A stretch of DNA of 64,000 nt from Halalkalibacter oceani (GCF_023715705.1 NZ_JAMBOS010000021.1:1-64000); one strand, 5' to 3'; counted from the first letter of the stretch, positions 24,513-33,076 are shown. The notes: generated by a model from the letters alone, not told the origin. A program made the numbers and translations.

Positions 24513-26027
24513 ATGAGTGCGGAAATATTAATAGAGGTATTAGGTAACATGTTCCTGTGGGAAACAGTTGTCGCCATTATAATTGGTGTAATCGGAGGAA
24601 TGCTTGTCGGATCTTTGCCAGGTTTAAGTGCAACAATGGCTATTGCTTTGCTCATTCCTTTAACATTTGGGATGGCACCGATAACTGGCTTAGTGCTGTT
24701 AGTGTCTGTCTATACTGCTGGAGTTTATGGGGGCTCTATAGCGGCTATTTTACTTCAAACTCCTGGCACCCCTTCATCAGCAGCAACAGCTATTGATGGA
24801 TATCAATTGACACTACAAGGAAAAGGAGCAAAAGCAATTGGGATTGCGACGATCTCGTCGGTGACTGGTGGAGTCGTTGGGGGGATTGCTCTTTTATTTT
24901 TAGCCCCACCACTTGCTTCCTTTTCATTAAGATTCAGTGCTCCCGAATACTTTCTAATTGCTATTTTCGGGTTAACTATTGTAGGGGGATTAGCTGGTAA
25001 ATCGATGGGGAAAGGAATTGCGGCTGCAGGGTTTGGGTTAGTAATCGGCTGTATCGGGGTTGATATGCTAACTGGTTACCCTCGATTTACATTTGGTCAA
25101 GCATCTTTAGAGGCTGGAATTTCACTAATCCCCGCGATGATTGGGTTATTCTCTATTTCACAAGTGATGATGCTAGCTGAAGAGCGCAGGAAGAAAAAGG
25201 TAAAGACAACAGTTGCAAAAATATCAGGTGAGGTGCTCCCAACAAGGAAAGAATTTAAAAGTATTTTGAAGACATTAATGCGCTCTTCTGGTATTGGGGT
25301 GCTGGTTGGAATTTTGCCGGGAGCTGGGGGGGATATTGGCTCTTGGATTGGTTATAATGATGCGAAACGATCATCGAAAAATAAGGAGAAATTTGGTAAA
25401 GGAGCTTTAGAAGGAGTGGCAGGACCTGAATCTGCTAACAACGCAGTTGTGGGAGGAGCACTTATCCCAACGTTAACTTTAGGAATTCCTGGAAGTGCTG
25501 CAACTGCTATTCTACTAGGTGGTTTATATATGCAAGGCTTTATCCCGGGTCATGAACTATTTACTGTTCATGCGGTTACCACATATTCCATGATATTTGG
25601 GTTTATTATTGCTACTATTACAGTGGGAATTATTGGGTTATTAGCAGCTAAATACTTTGCAAAAGTCGCGAAAGTTTCAAATGGAATTTTAGCTCCTATT
25701 ATTGTTGCCTTATCTGTGATAGGTTCTTATGCGATTAATAACAATATTTTTGACATTTGGGTTATGCTGGCTTTTGGAATCATTGGTTATTTGATGAGAA
25801 AGACAGGGTTTCACCCAGCGCCTGTCGTTTTAGGGATGATTTTAGGACCTATAGCTGAACAAGGGTTAAGGCAGTCATTTATGATGACTTCAGAATCAAT
25901 TTTAACTTATTATTTATCACGTCCGATTTCAGTGGCGCTCATCATCCTTACTATTGCAACTTTATTTGGCCCAACAGTTGTTAAGTGGGTCAAAATCAAA
26001 AGAAATAAAAAGGTAAAAGCAGCATAA
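24513..26027 (+). CDS. tctA: Tripartite tricarboxylate transporter large permease TctA
   Basis: A 504-aa permease with about 11-12 helices. It carries the TctA signatures GMLVGSLPGLSATMAIALLIPLTFGM and GGSIAAILLQTPGTPSSAATAIDGYQL. A related glycine-rich segment in the second half (GVLVGILPGAGGDIGSWIGYN...GPESANNAVVGGALIPTLTLGIPGS) reflects internal duplication. RBS GAGGGAGG (24497-24504) favours the ATG at 24513. With tctC and tctB it forms a complete cation-coupled carboxylate importer. Confidence 0.94.
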   Translation: MSAEILIEVLGNMFLWETVVAIIIGVIGGMLVGSLPGLSATMAIALLIPLTFGMAPITGLVLLVSVYTAGVYGGSIAAILLQTPGTPSSAATAIDGYQLTLQGKGAKAIGIATISSVTGGVVGGIALLFLAPPLASFSLRFSAPEYFLIAIFGLTIVGGLAGKSMGKGIAAAGFGLVIGCIGVDMLTGYPRFTFGQASLEAGISLIPAMIGLFSISQVMMLAEERRKKKVKTTVAKISGEVLPTRKEFKSILKTLMRSSGIGVLVGILPGAGGDIGSWIGYNDAKRSSKNKEKFGKGALEGVAGPESANNAVVGGALIPTLTLGIPGSAATAILLGGLYMQGFIPGHELFTVHAVTTYSMIFGFIIATITVGIIGLLAAKYFAKVAKVSNGILAPIIVALSVIGSYAINNNIFDIWVMLAFGIIGYLMRKTGFHPAPVVLGMILGPIAEQGLRQSFMMTSESILTYYLSRPISVALIILTIATLFGPTVVKWVKIKRNKKVKAA

Positions 26028-26083
26028 TTTTTATTTTTTTTTATTGCTCAGGAAGTTCGAAGGATTGAAAGGTGAATGAATTG

Positions 26084-27478
26084 ATGGAAAAGCGGGTTCG
26101 AATAAATGATATAAAAAGAAGTCTAAAAGAAACCTTTTTTAAAAGCTATTTAATTTTCTTTATGTGTCTTTTGTATATTGTTCAGTTTTTCCTTCCATCT
26201 CCCAATTTACAAATATTTCTCTCAGTTGTTTGTTTAATTGTATTTTTTAGTAGTTTGTCAAAGGCACAATTCATTCCACGTATTTTCAGCTTTGGCATGT
26301 TAATAACGGGTTTAAGTCTTTATGTAGGAAAGGGCCATTCTTTTGAAATGATTTCAGACGGGGTACTAGCAAACTTACCGTTACTGGCCCTCTTTGTTCT
26401 TGTTCCTCTCATTTCTATCCCCATGAAAATTGAAGGCTATCTTGATTCCGTCATATATTTCATGCGTAGAATTATGAATAAACCAACAAAAATATATGGG
26501 GGCCTTACTCTACTATTATTTTTTTTAGGTCCAGTGTTAAATCTAGGTGCCATCAAATTATTGCATGGAATGATAAAAGACTTAAAGATTCATCCAGCCA
26601 TCCTGGTGAAGTCTTATTTAGCTGGCTTTTCCCCTGTGATATTGTGGTCACCTTATATTGCTTCCGTTGCTCTGGTTCTTTTGTATTTAAATATTCCTAT
26701 ATCAGAATATATCCCCGTTGGAATCACTTTAGCCTTTGTCCAATTTATTGTGGGGAATGTTCTCTTCTGGCTTTGGATCAAACGAAATAAGCTCGTGAGT
26801 GAACAGGTAGTTTTACATCCTAGTGAAGAAGAAACGGATAAAAATAAAAAGAAGATTTTAAGTTTATTTATTACATTGCTCTTGTTAATGGGGATTGTTT
26901 TTTTTATGGAATCCGTAACTCATTGGCCCATGATGTTTTTAGTTTGTCTTCTTTCTATAGGTTATCCGTTAATATGGTTAATATTTAATGATAGATTCAA
27001 AGAATTAAAAAAACATTTGAAAGATTACCAAATTCAGACTTCTACATCACTAAATAATGAAGTCGTTTTATTCTTGAGCGCGGGTTTATTTGGGAGAGCG
27101 CTATCTGGTACGTCATTTGCAGCTGGGATACAATTATTTTTTGTTAGCATTTCAAGTGTTTCATTTATTTTATTTTGTTTAACTATAATGGGCACAATCG
27201 TCGCGTTAACATTTTTAGGCGTACACCAAATTGTTGTCGTCACCGTTTTATTAACACAGGTTGACCCGAGTTTAATAGGTATTACTCCAATTGGATTCGC
27301 TCTGCTTTTAATGACGTCTTGGTCAATAGCTTCTATTATTAGTCCGATTAACCCACTAAACATCATTGTAAGTAATGCGGTAAATGAGTCATCGATTTCG
27401 GTTGGCTTAAAGCTAAATGGGGTGTATGTCATCTCAATGGCGATTATTGGGCTAGCCTTTGTAAATATCGTTCATTGA
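26084..27478 (+). CDS. Polytopic membrane permease of unknown substrate
   Basis: A 464-aa protein with about 11-12 hydrophobic helices and a soluble loop near the middle (about 250-270). The layout and motifs such as FFLGPVLNLGAIKLLHGMIKDLKIHPAILVKSYLAGFSPVILWSPY and late INPLNIIVSNAVNESS resemble ion-transporter-superfamily dicarboxylate or citrate carriers. I cannot place it in a named family. It follows tctA by 56 nt and is AT-rich like the island. It may be a second importer or a product exporter. The start could also be the TTG at 26081 or the GTG at 26072. Confidence 0.7.
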   Translation: MEKRVRINDIKRSLKETFFKSYLIFFMCLLYIVQFFLPSPNLQIFLSVVCLIVFFSSLSKAQFIPRIFSFGMLITGLSLYVGKGHSFEMISDGVLANLPLLALFVLVPLISIPMKIEGYLDSVIYFMRRIMNKPTKIYGGLTLLLFFLGPVLNLGAIKLLHGMIKDLKIHPAILVKSYLAGFSPVILWSPYIASVALVLLYLNIPISEYIPVGITLAFVQFIVGNVLFWLWIKRNKLVSEQVVLHPSEEETDKNKKKILSLFITLLLLMGIVFFMESVTHWPMMFLVCLLSIGYPLIWLIFNDRFKELKKHLKDYQIQTSTSLNNEVVLFLSAGLFGRALSGTSFAAGIQLFFVSISSVSFILFCLTIMGTIVALTFLGVHQIVVVTVLLTQVDPSLIGITPIGFALLLMTSWSIASIISPINPLNIIVSNAVNESSISVGLKLNGVYVISMAIIGLAFVNIVH

Positions 27479-27659
27479 ATGATTCTTTTAGAATAAAAGC
27501 GTTTCGTTGTATGAGTTAAATTATCTACCTTCCGAAAATCAAAATAAGGAGTACTCCAATCATCAATGACAACCTATTTTTAATTTACCAAAGCATGTAG
27601 AGGGTTTGTTTTATAAGAGCGAAGCAACGAGGAGATGTTGTATTATTTGCTTGTATTAG

Positions 27660-27691
27660 AATGATTCATTTATGGAAAATTCTGAAATTAT
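27660..27691 (+). repeat. Right copy of the 32-bp direct repeat flanking the island
   Basis: Identical to 16895-16926 over 32 nt. Its right end lies one base before the -35 box of the 6S RNA promoter. The 27479-27659 stretch before it is AT-rich and holds no gene that I can support. Confidence 0.85.
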
Positions 27692-27692
27692 A

Positions 27693-27721
27693 TTGACAGG
27701 ATAGTAAGATATTGTTAAGAT
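27693..27721 (+). promoter_or_regulatory. Sigma-A promoter of 6S RNA
   Basis: TTGACA (27693-27698) and TAAGAT (27716-27721) are spaced by 17 nt. Transcription would start near 27728, a few bases before the 6S closing stem. Confidence 0.8.
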
Positions 27722-27734
27722 AATATTAATTTAA

Positions 27735-27915
27735 CAAGAGTCCTGAGATGTTCGTGAAGACTGACTGTTTTGAGCCAACACTTTTTGTACGGGAGCCACC
27801 GTTGATTACTGGATTACATGCCTTGCTTCAAGGACGTAAAAAGGTAAGCACATGGCACCCACCTGCCGATGCAGGTTCAAAGCAAAAGGATCAAACGGCA
27901 TTTTCGGGATTCTTG
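27735..27915 (+). ncRNA. ssrS: 6S RNA (ssrS/bsrA type)
   Basis: 6S RNA mimics an open promoter and sequesters sigma-A RNA polymerase. The ends CAAGAGTCCTGA (27735-27746) and TCGGGATTCTTG (27904-27915) form a 12-bp closing stem. The 5' segment CTGAGATGTTCGTG matches the conserved 6S start, and a long purine-rich central bulge region follows (GAGCCAACACTTTTTGTACGG, GCAGGTTC...). A promoter upstream, a terminator downstream, and the location between aspS and tcdA (the bsrA locus in B. subtilis) all agree. Confidence 0.85.
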
Positions 27916-27935
27916 TCCTACATAAGAATCGTGTG

Positions 27936-27983
27936 GAAGCTGCCTAAAGGGGCGTTTTATCCCTTGTGAGGCAGCTTCTTTTT
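27936..27983 (+). terminator. Rho-independent terminator after 6S RNA
   Basis: GAAGCTGCCT (27936-27945) pairs with AGGCAGCTTC (27969-27978), and TTTTT follows. An inner AAGGG/CCCTT stem strengthens it. Confidence 0.85.
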
Positions 27984-27984
27984 G

Positions 27985-28268
27985 GGTATATCTGCTGTCG
28001 CATCAGACCGTAGACAAAACGGCTTTGAGAGATGATTTTCCGGAGGTGGCCCTGTCGGTGTCAGTGCCATCTCACCAGTTTTCTTCAGATTCATGCCAGC
28101 AAAAACAAGCATCGCCTGCATTGAATTTCTTCCGGGCCGCTTCAGTTTCGTCCAACGCCCGCCTGCGGAAAGCGTGCCCTCTATCCCGGTAGCGAGGGGT
28201 CGAAGAGCCGAACCTTGACTACGAGAAGCGCCAGTAGATATACCAGCTGGCGTTTGTTCGGTTGCCAA
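27985..28268 (-). pseudogene. Decayed transposase C-terminal remnant (IS1182-like)
   Basis: A minus-strand frame encodes GGRWTKLKRPGRNSMQAML followed by VFAGMNLKK, which resembles the end of IS1182-type DDE transposases (the RGLxKxxxQALLTAAxxNLKK pattern). No complete transposase or inverted repeats remain, and the flanking frame is not family-like. I read it as a relic. The assignment is weak and rests on one short motif. Confidence 0.35.
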
Positions 28269-28356
28269 ATACCAATGCAGCCTTGCGCTTCCGCATTTTG
28301 CTGTGGTATAGTCATTTTCGATAAACGTTGGCTAGTGAGATGGAAGGAGTAATGAC

Positions 28357-29118
28357 ATGCTACATCAGTTTTCTCGTAATGAATTGGCAATCGGTCATGA
28401 CGGACTGAATGTGTTGAAAGGAAGCACAGTTGCCGTACTTGGTATTGGAGGGGTCGGGTCTTTCTCGGCGGAAGCTTTAGCCCGCTCAGGCGTAGGCCGT
28501 CTCGTTCTTGTCGATAAGGATGACGTTGATATCACGAATGTGAACAGACAAATACACGCGTTGCTCTCAACAGTCGGACGGCCGAAGGTTGAGTTAATGG
28601 AGGAGCGTATTAAGGATATCAATCCGGATTGCGAAGTTATTGCTTTAAAGATGTTTTACACGGAGGAAACGTATCAGCAGTTTTTTGACTATGGCCTTGA
28701 TTATGTAATCGATGCGAGCGATACGATTTCCTATAAGATTCATTTAATGAAACAATGCCTCGAGCGTAATATTCCGATTATTTCCAGTATGGGCGCGGCG
28801 AATAAAATGGATCCGACCCGGCTGCGGATTGCCGACATTTCGAAAACGAGCTATGACCCGATTGCGAAGGTTATTCGGACGAAGCTGCGGAAAGACGGGA
28901 TTCGTAAAGGAATTGAGGTTGTCTTTTCTGACGAACAGCCGATCAAAATCAGAGAGGACATTCGTAAGGAGATTGTGCCGGAAGCGGCTGAACAAGGTCC
29001 GATCCGCAAAGCGAAGATGCCGCCTTCCTCTAACGCGTTCGTACCTTCTGTTGCCGGTTTGATTATGGCTGGTCATGTGATTACCCGCCTTCTTGACGGG
29101 ATTGAGATTAACCGCTAA
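28357..29118 (+). CDS. tcdA: tRNA threonylcarbamoyladenosine dehydratase TcdA
   Basis: A 253-aa E1-like (ThiF/MoeB/HesA) ATP-dependent enzyme that cyclises t6A to ct6A in tRNA. It has the nucleotide-binding loop VAVLGIGGVGSFSAEALARSGVG (about 25-47), the DITNVNRQ signature (about 57-64), the VIDASDT segment and GAANKMDPT. It corresponds to B. subtilis YrvM, located at the same place after aspS and the 6S gene. A GGAAGGAG Shine-Dalgarno precedes the ATG. Confidence 0.93.
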   Translation: MLHQFSRNELAIGHDGLNVLKGSTVAVLGIGGVGSFSAEALARSGVGRLVLVDKDDVDITNVNRQIHALLSTVGRPKVELMEERIKDINPDCEVIALKMFYTEETYQQFFDYGLDYVIDASDTISYKIHLMKQCLERNIPIISSMGAANKMDPTRLRIADISKTSYDPIAKVIRTKLRKDGIRKGIEVVFSDEQPIKIREDIRKEIVPEAAEQGPIRKAKMPPSSNAFVPSVAGLIMAGHVITRLLDGIEINR

Positions 29119-29130
29119 AGCAAAAAAAAC

Positions 29131-29187
29131 AGCAGGTTCGTACTGCGCCGCAGCCCGTTCGGGATGGCGCAGACGTTACTTGCTGCT
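29131..29187. terminator. Bidirectional terminator between tcdA and the RsfA-like gene
   Basis: AGCAG...TGCGCC pairs with GGCGCA...CTGCT in an imperfect stem. On the minus strand it is followed by a run of eight T, giving a good terminator for the minus-strand gene. Confidence 0.7.
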
Positions 29188-29195
29188 CTAAAAAT

Positions 29196-29819
29196 TTATT
29201 TTGCCACTCTTTCCAGATTACCGTTCTTATCCATTTTGAACGTAGAAGCCGGTAATCCTTCTTCTTCCTCAAGCAGGGCCATTCTTCTTGCCCGGTTCAT
29301 AATTTGAATAAGAGATTGATAATCCTCTTCAATAATACTACTATCCTGCTTCATTTTCTGAAGCTCTTTTTCCAGCTCTTGATTCCGTTCCTTCAGCTCC
29401 TCATTTTCCTGCTGCAAACGTTCATTTTTTTTCTGCAGCGCTGCCGTTTCCTGATTTGTGTGGGTCAGCGTCTGTAAATAATCAATCACCTTTTCAAGCG
29501 ACATCTCGCTATCTAGTGAACCAGCCGGACGTGATTGGGGTGCAGGGTTCCACATCGTCCGGACAGGTGGATAATACGAAAAGGAAGCAGCCCGTTTCCG
29601 CTCTTTTCTTTCTTTTTTCGCTTCGGCAATCTCTTTTATATAGCGATTTCGTACGACCGCGTTCCAGCGGAATCCGCAGGCGGCCGACGTCCGGTTTAAT
29701 TCATCTCCAACTTCGTCAAAGGCGCGCAATTGTGTGCTTCCTTCCTTAATATGAGTCAAAACGGTTTCAGCAAGCAAAACATCATCTTCATGCGACCAGG
29801 CATCTTGTCTAACTTTCAT
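29196..29819 (-). CDS. RsfA-family transcriptional regulator (Myb/SANT-like, coiled coil)
   Basis: A 207-aa protein. The N-terminal Myb/SANT-like DNA-binding segment (RQDAWSHEDDVLLAETVLTHIKEG...SAACGFRWNAVVRNRY, about 3-60) is the hallmark of RsfA and YlbO, prespore-specific regulators of bacilli. A basic linker follows, then a long coiled coil (about 115-165). The size is closer to YlbO (about 190 aa) than to RsfA (about 260 aa). AAAGGAG gives proper spacing to the ATG at 29819 rather than to the one three codons upstream. It supports a sporulating host. Confidence 0.85.
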   Translation of the reverse strand: MKVRQDAWSHEDDVLLAETVLTHIKEGSTQLRAFDEVGDELNRTSAACGFRWNAVVRNRYIKEIAEAKKERKERKRAASFSYYPPVRTMWNPAPQSRPAGSLDSEMSLEKVIDYLQTLTHTNQETAALQKKNERLQQENEELKERNQELEKELQKMKQDSSIIEEDYQSLIQIMNRARRMALLEEEEGLPASTFKMDKNGNLERVAK

Positions 29820-29829
29820 TCTTTTCATC

Positions 29830-30150
29830 TCCTTTTTTTAGCGCTAAATACGTCTTGCTACAAATCATTTCCAGAAATCCTTTGTTTTATACAAGGATGA
29901 TAGAGCCCGGCTTTACGCTTTGTTTTCACAATCGTACAGAAGCCGGTTCTTTGGGGTGGCTTGGTGCAAAATGAAGACCTTGAATGTCCTATGGCACAAC
30001 TCCAGATGTTTGCCGTTGACGCACACTAGTATTCTCAAAAAGCGCCAAGAGCAGATTAAGCGCATACATACAGTTCTGGCGCCGCTTTTCTATCATTCTT
30101 TCAGGGAGGAAATTTGGCGATTGATGACGAAACTATTAGATGACGGAATG
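29830..30150. other. Gene-free spacer
   Basis: This stretch between the divergent RsfA-like gene and the SDR gene contains promoter-like AT-rich segments and a small inverted repeat (CCTTTG with CAAGG near 29880). An 85-codon open frame over 29920-30177 shows no family pattern and no clear RBS. I see no supportable gene. Confidence 0.5.
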
Positions 30151-30166
30151 AAATGGAGGAAAAAAG

Positions 30167-30937
30167 ATGGTACTTAACAGCTTTGATTTGACGAATAAAG
30201 TGGCAATTGTGACCGGCAGCGGTTCAGGAATTGGCAAGACAATCGCGCTTGGGCTGGCGGAAAGCGGCGCCAGCATCGTTGTGACGGAATTGCCGGGCAA
30301 GGAAGAGGTCGCCCGGGAGACCGCGGCTGAAATTGAAAAGCTTGGGCAGCAAGTGCTCGTGACGACGCTTGATGTGACAAAGGTTGAGACAATTCGCCAG
30401 ATGGTCAGTGAGGTAAAGGCTCATTTTGGACGGATTGATATTCTTGTCAACAATGCCGGCATTATTATCCGCAAGCCTTCGCTCGAAGTCACGGAAGAGG
30501 ATTGGGATAAAGTCCACGATGTGAATTTAAAAGGGACTTTCTTTACGAGTCAGGAAGTCGCCAAGGTGATGAAGGAGAATGGGGGCGGCAAGATCGTCAA
30601 CATCGCTTCGATTAATGGAGTCGTCGGGTTTTATGAACGGGCGGCTTATTGCTCAAGTAAGGCGGGGATCGTCAACTTGACGAGAGTGCTGGCGATCGAT
30701 TGGGCGGAGTACGGCATAAACGTTAATGCTGTCGGCCCGAATTATTTGTTGACGCCGTTGACGGAAAAGCTGTTTGCCAATGATGAATTTCGTGAGGATG
30801 TGTTATACCGGACGCCAATTAAGCGAATTGGCACCCCGGAAGATGTCGTCGGAGCAGTGGTCTACCTTGCCAGCCCCGCCGCTAATTTTGTCACAGGCCA
30901 CACCGTCATGGTCGACGGCGGCTGGACCGCCTGGTAG
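30167..30937 (+). CDS. Short-chain dehydrogenase/reductase (gluconate-5-dehydrogenase/KduD-like)
   Basis: A 256-aa classical SDR with the Rossmann motif TGSGSGIG (about 16-23), NNAG (about 92-95), the catalytic Ser in [15 protein letters not shown] (Tyr and Lys, about 159-163) and the C-terminal MVDGGWTAW typical of sugar-acid or polyol SDRs. It probably reduces a keto acid or sugar with NAD(P)H; the substrate is unknown. TGGAGG precedes the ATG. It stands alone, not in an obvious operon, in a position that is not part of the conserved yrvM-yrvN order. Confidence 0.85.
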   Translation: MVLNSFDLTNKVAIVTGSGSGIGKTIALGLAESGASIVVTELPGKEEVARETAAEIEKLGQQVLVTTLDVTKVETIRQMVSEVKAHFGRIDILVNNAGIIIRKPSLEVTEEDWDKVHDVNLKGTFFTSQEVAKVMKENGGGKIVNIASINGVVGFYERAAYCSSKAGIVNLTRVLAIDWAEYGINVNAVGPNYLLTPLTEKLFANDEFREDVLYRTPIKRIGTPEDVVGAVVYLASPAANFVTGHTVMVDGGWTAW

Positions 30938-31018
30938 AGCTTCGACGAGTGCAGCCATGGTAACAGGCGTCAGCCCTTAAGCGGCGTGCAGCAAACGAAG
31001 CCGCCGTTCTCATAGAAT

Positions 31019-31068
31019 AAAGGTGTGCCGCAGAAGATTTGTTTTCATTTTCTGCGGCACACCTTTAT
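31019..31068. terminator. Bidirectional terminator between the SDR gene and rarA
   Basis: AGGTGTGCCGCAGAA (31021-31035) pairs with TTCTGCGGCACACCT (31050-31064), flanked by AAA and TTT tracts. It serves the convergent SDR gene and rarA. Confidence 0.85.
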
Positions 31069-31086
31069 TTGTTTGGGAAGTCAACG

Positions 31087-32355
31087 TTAGCGCTTTTGCA
31101 GTCGTTCGTAAACCTCGGCCAGCGTCTGTTCGAATTTGCTCGTCTGCTTCGGTTCATAATAACGGGCCTGCTTTAATGCAGACGGCAAGTATTGCTGGTC
31201 GACCCAGCCATGCTCATAGTCATGCGGATACTTGTAGGACTGACCGCGGCCAAGCTGCTTTGCCCCTTGGTAATGAGCATCCTGCAAATGCTTTGGCACG
31301 TCGCCGATTCTTCCTTTGCGAATATCGGCAAGCGCGGCGTCAATAGCCACATAGGCAGAGTTTGATTTAGGTGACAGGCAAAGCTCGACCACAGCGTTGG
31401 CAAGCGGGATGCGGGCTTCGGGTAAGCCAAGCCGTTCAGCCGCTTCAATCGCGGCGAGCGTGCGGGCACCGGCCTGAGGGCTGGCGAGTCCAACGTCCTC
31501 ATAAGCAATGACAAGCAGCCTACGGCCGATGCTAATCAAGTCGCCGGCTTCCAGCAGCCGTGCTAAGTAATGGAGAGCGGCATTGACGTCGCTTCCTCTG
31601 ATCGACTTTTGAAAAGCAGAAAGCACATCATAATGGGCGTCTCCATCTTTATCATGCTGAAAGCTCTTTTTTTGAATGCTTGCTTCAGCGGTTTTAAGCG
31701 TTATTTGCTTGGTTCCGTCGGCAGCAGGATATGTGGAAAGAACGGCAAGCTCAAGAGCGTTTAAAGCAGAACGGACGTCACCCCCGCATGCTTCAGCGAG
31801 ATGACGGATCGCCTCCTCGGAAATCGACACCTTTTCTTTTCCGAGACCGCGCTCCTCGTCCTTTAACGCCCGTCGAAGGGCAAGCTCAATATCGTCGACC
31901 TTCAGGCGCTCAAGCTCAAAAATTTGACAGCGGCTGCGAATCGCTGGATTAATCGAATGGAACGGATTGGCGGTTGTCGCCCCGATCAGAATGAGCAGCC
32001 CTTTCTCAAGATGAGGCAGGAGAAAGTCTTGCTTCGCTTTATCTAAGCGATGAACCTCATCTAATATTAAAATGAGCTGACCGTGCATCTTTGCTTCGGC
32101 GACGGCGATTTCCATATCCTTTTTATTATTAACAACAGCATTGAGCATTTTCGCTGGTGTACCGGTTGAACCGGAAATCGCATGAGCGATTGACGTTTTC
32201 CCGATTCCCGGGGGGCCGTATAAAATCATCGAAGAGAGGCGGTCCGCGTCGACCATCCGTTTCAGGAGCTGTCCCTCCCCGATCAAATGCTTTTGACCGA
32301 TAAGATCTTCAATTTTTTGAGGACGCATTCTGTAGGCGAGCGGTTGTCGCTTCAT
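31087..32355 (-). CDS. rarA: Replication-associated recombination protein RarA (AAA+ ATPase)
   Basis: RarA (MgsA/WHIP family, 422 aa) is a clamp-loader-like ATPase acting at stalled replication forks. Features are LAYRMRPQKIEDLIGQKHLIGEG at the start, Walker A GPPGIGKTS (about 49-57), Walker B LILDEVHRL (about 96-104), sensor 1 GATTANP, the arginine finger region NPAIRSRCQIFEL, and the C-terminal tetramerisation domain ending in YKYPHDYEHGWVDQQYLP. It corresponds to B. subtilis YrvN and is divergent from cymR as there. Confidence 0.94.
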   Translation of the reverse strand: MKRQPLAYRMRPQKIEDLIGQKHLIGEGQLLKRMVDADRLSSMILYGPPGIGKTSIAHAISGSTGTPAKMLNAVVNNKKDMEIAVAEAKMHGQLILILDEVHRLDKAKQDFLLPHLEKGLLILIGATTANPFHSINPAIRSRCQIFELERLKVDDIELALRRALKDEERGLGKEKVSISEEAIRHLAEACGGDVRSALNALELAVLSTYPAADGTKQITLKTAEASIQKKSFQHDKDGDAHYDVLSAFQKSIRGSDVNAALHYLARLLEAGDLISIGRRLLVIAYEDVGLASPQAGARTLAAIEAAERLGLPEARIPLANAVVELCLSPKSNSAYVAIDAALADIRKGRIGDVPKHLQDAHYQGAKQLGRGQSYKYPHDYEHGWVDQQYLPSALKQARYYEPKQTSKFEQTLAEVYERLQKR

Positions 32356-32474
32356 GCAAATTCCTCCTTCTGTTTACGGATTTGTACTAACCACAAGTGT
32401 AATCGAACCATTGGGAAAAGCCAACTATTCAGATTCATTTTCCGTTCAACTGTAAACGTTGTGTTTTTTCGTGC

Positions 32475-32480
32475 TATAAT
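32475..32480 (+). promoter_or_regulatory. -10 box of the cymR transcript
   Basis: A consensus TATAAT at 32475-32480 has a poor -35 (TGTAAA at 32451-32456). It implies a cymR leader of about 170 nt. Confidence 0.5.
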
Positions 32481-32486
32481 AGCAAA

Positions 32487-32656
32487 GACTTAGATGAACA
32501 GTAAGAGGAAAGAGTCCCGGGATCAAGAGAGTCCGTTCGGGGACTTCAGTAAGGCAGAATGCGGCTTCTTTGCTTTGGGATTGGTGCCCGTGGTAGGATA
32601 TACTTTGCGCCAATGCCACAACTTAGTTGACTTTATCATAGAAAGAGGGACAAAAC
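32487..32656 (+). other. Unexplained structured leader of cymR
   Basis: The segment can form several hairpins: GAGTCC with GGGACTT around GTTCG (about 32529-32545), GCAGAA with TTCTTTGC (about 32554-32572), and ATTGGTGC with GCGCCAAT (about 32580-32614). It has no T-box signature and no T-run terminator, and I recognise no known riboswitch. A later TTGACT...TATCAT (about 32626-32640) could be a second promoter. Confidence 0.45.
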
Positions 32657-33076
32657 ATGAAAATTTCAACGAAGGGACGTTACGGTCTCACCATTATGAT
32701 GGCATTAGCAAAAAAATCAGGTGAAGGACCTGTCTCATTAAAATCGATCGCCAAGGAATATGATCTTTCCGAACATTATTTGGAGCAATTAATCGCGCCA
32801 TTGCGCAATGCGATGCTTGTAAAAAGTGTCCGTGGTGCTTACGGAGGGTACATGCTGGCGAAAGATGCGAAAGAGATTACTGCCGGGGATATTATCCGCG
32901 TGCTTGAAGGGCCGATCAGCCCGGTTGAGGTATTGGATGATGAGGAACCGGCGAAGCGCAACCTCTGGATCAAAATCCGCGACGCCGTTAAAGACGTACT
33001 TGATCACACAACCCTCCACGACCTCGCAACCTACGAAGACGACGGCGAACAAGAATACTATATGTTTTATATATAA
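32657..33076 (+). CDS. cymR: Rrf2-family cysteine metabolism repressor CymR
   Basis: A 139-aa Rrf2 regulator. The winged HTH shows MKISTKGRYGLTIMMALAKK...SLKSIAKEYDLSEHYLEQLIAPLRNAMLVKSVRGAYGGYML (about 1-67), followed by a dimerisation helix. It lacks the three-cysteine Fe-S cluster of IscR, as CymR does. In B. subtilis CymR, with CysK as co-repressor, controls sulfur and cysteine uptake genes, and it lies next to the yrvO desulfurase and mnmA as here. RBS AGAGGG precedes the ATG. Confidence 0.93.
   Translation: MKISTKGRYGLTIMMALAKKSGEGPVSLKSIAKEYDLSEHYLEQLIAPLRNAMLVKSVRGAYGGYMLAKDAKEITAGDIIRVLEGPISPVEVLDDEEPAKRNLWIKIRDAVKDVLDHTTLHDLATYEDDGEQEYYMFYI

Noticed and set aside
27748-27969. 73-codon plus-strand open frame
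   Set aside because: It lies inside the 6S RNA and its terminator. The sequence is explained by RNA structure and has no RBS.
28000-28330. Functional transposon next to tcdA
   Set aside because: Only a short C-terminal motif remains. There are no inverted repeats or full transposase.
29920-30177. 85-codon frame upstream of the SDR gene
   Set aside because: No RBS, no family pattern, and it overlaps the SDR start.
31023-31346. 107-codon frame at the rarA 3' end
   Set aside because: It starts in the terminator and is antisense to rarA.
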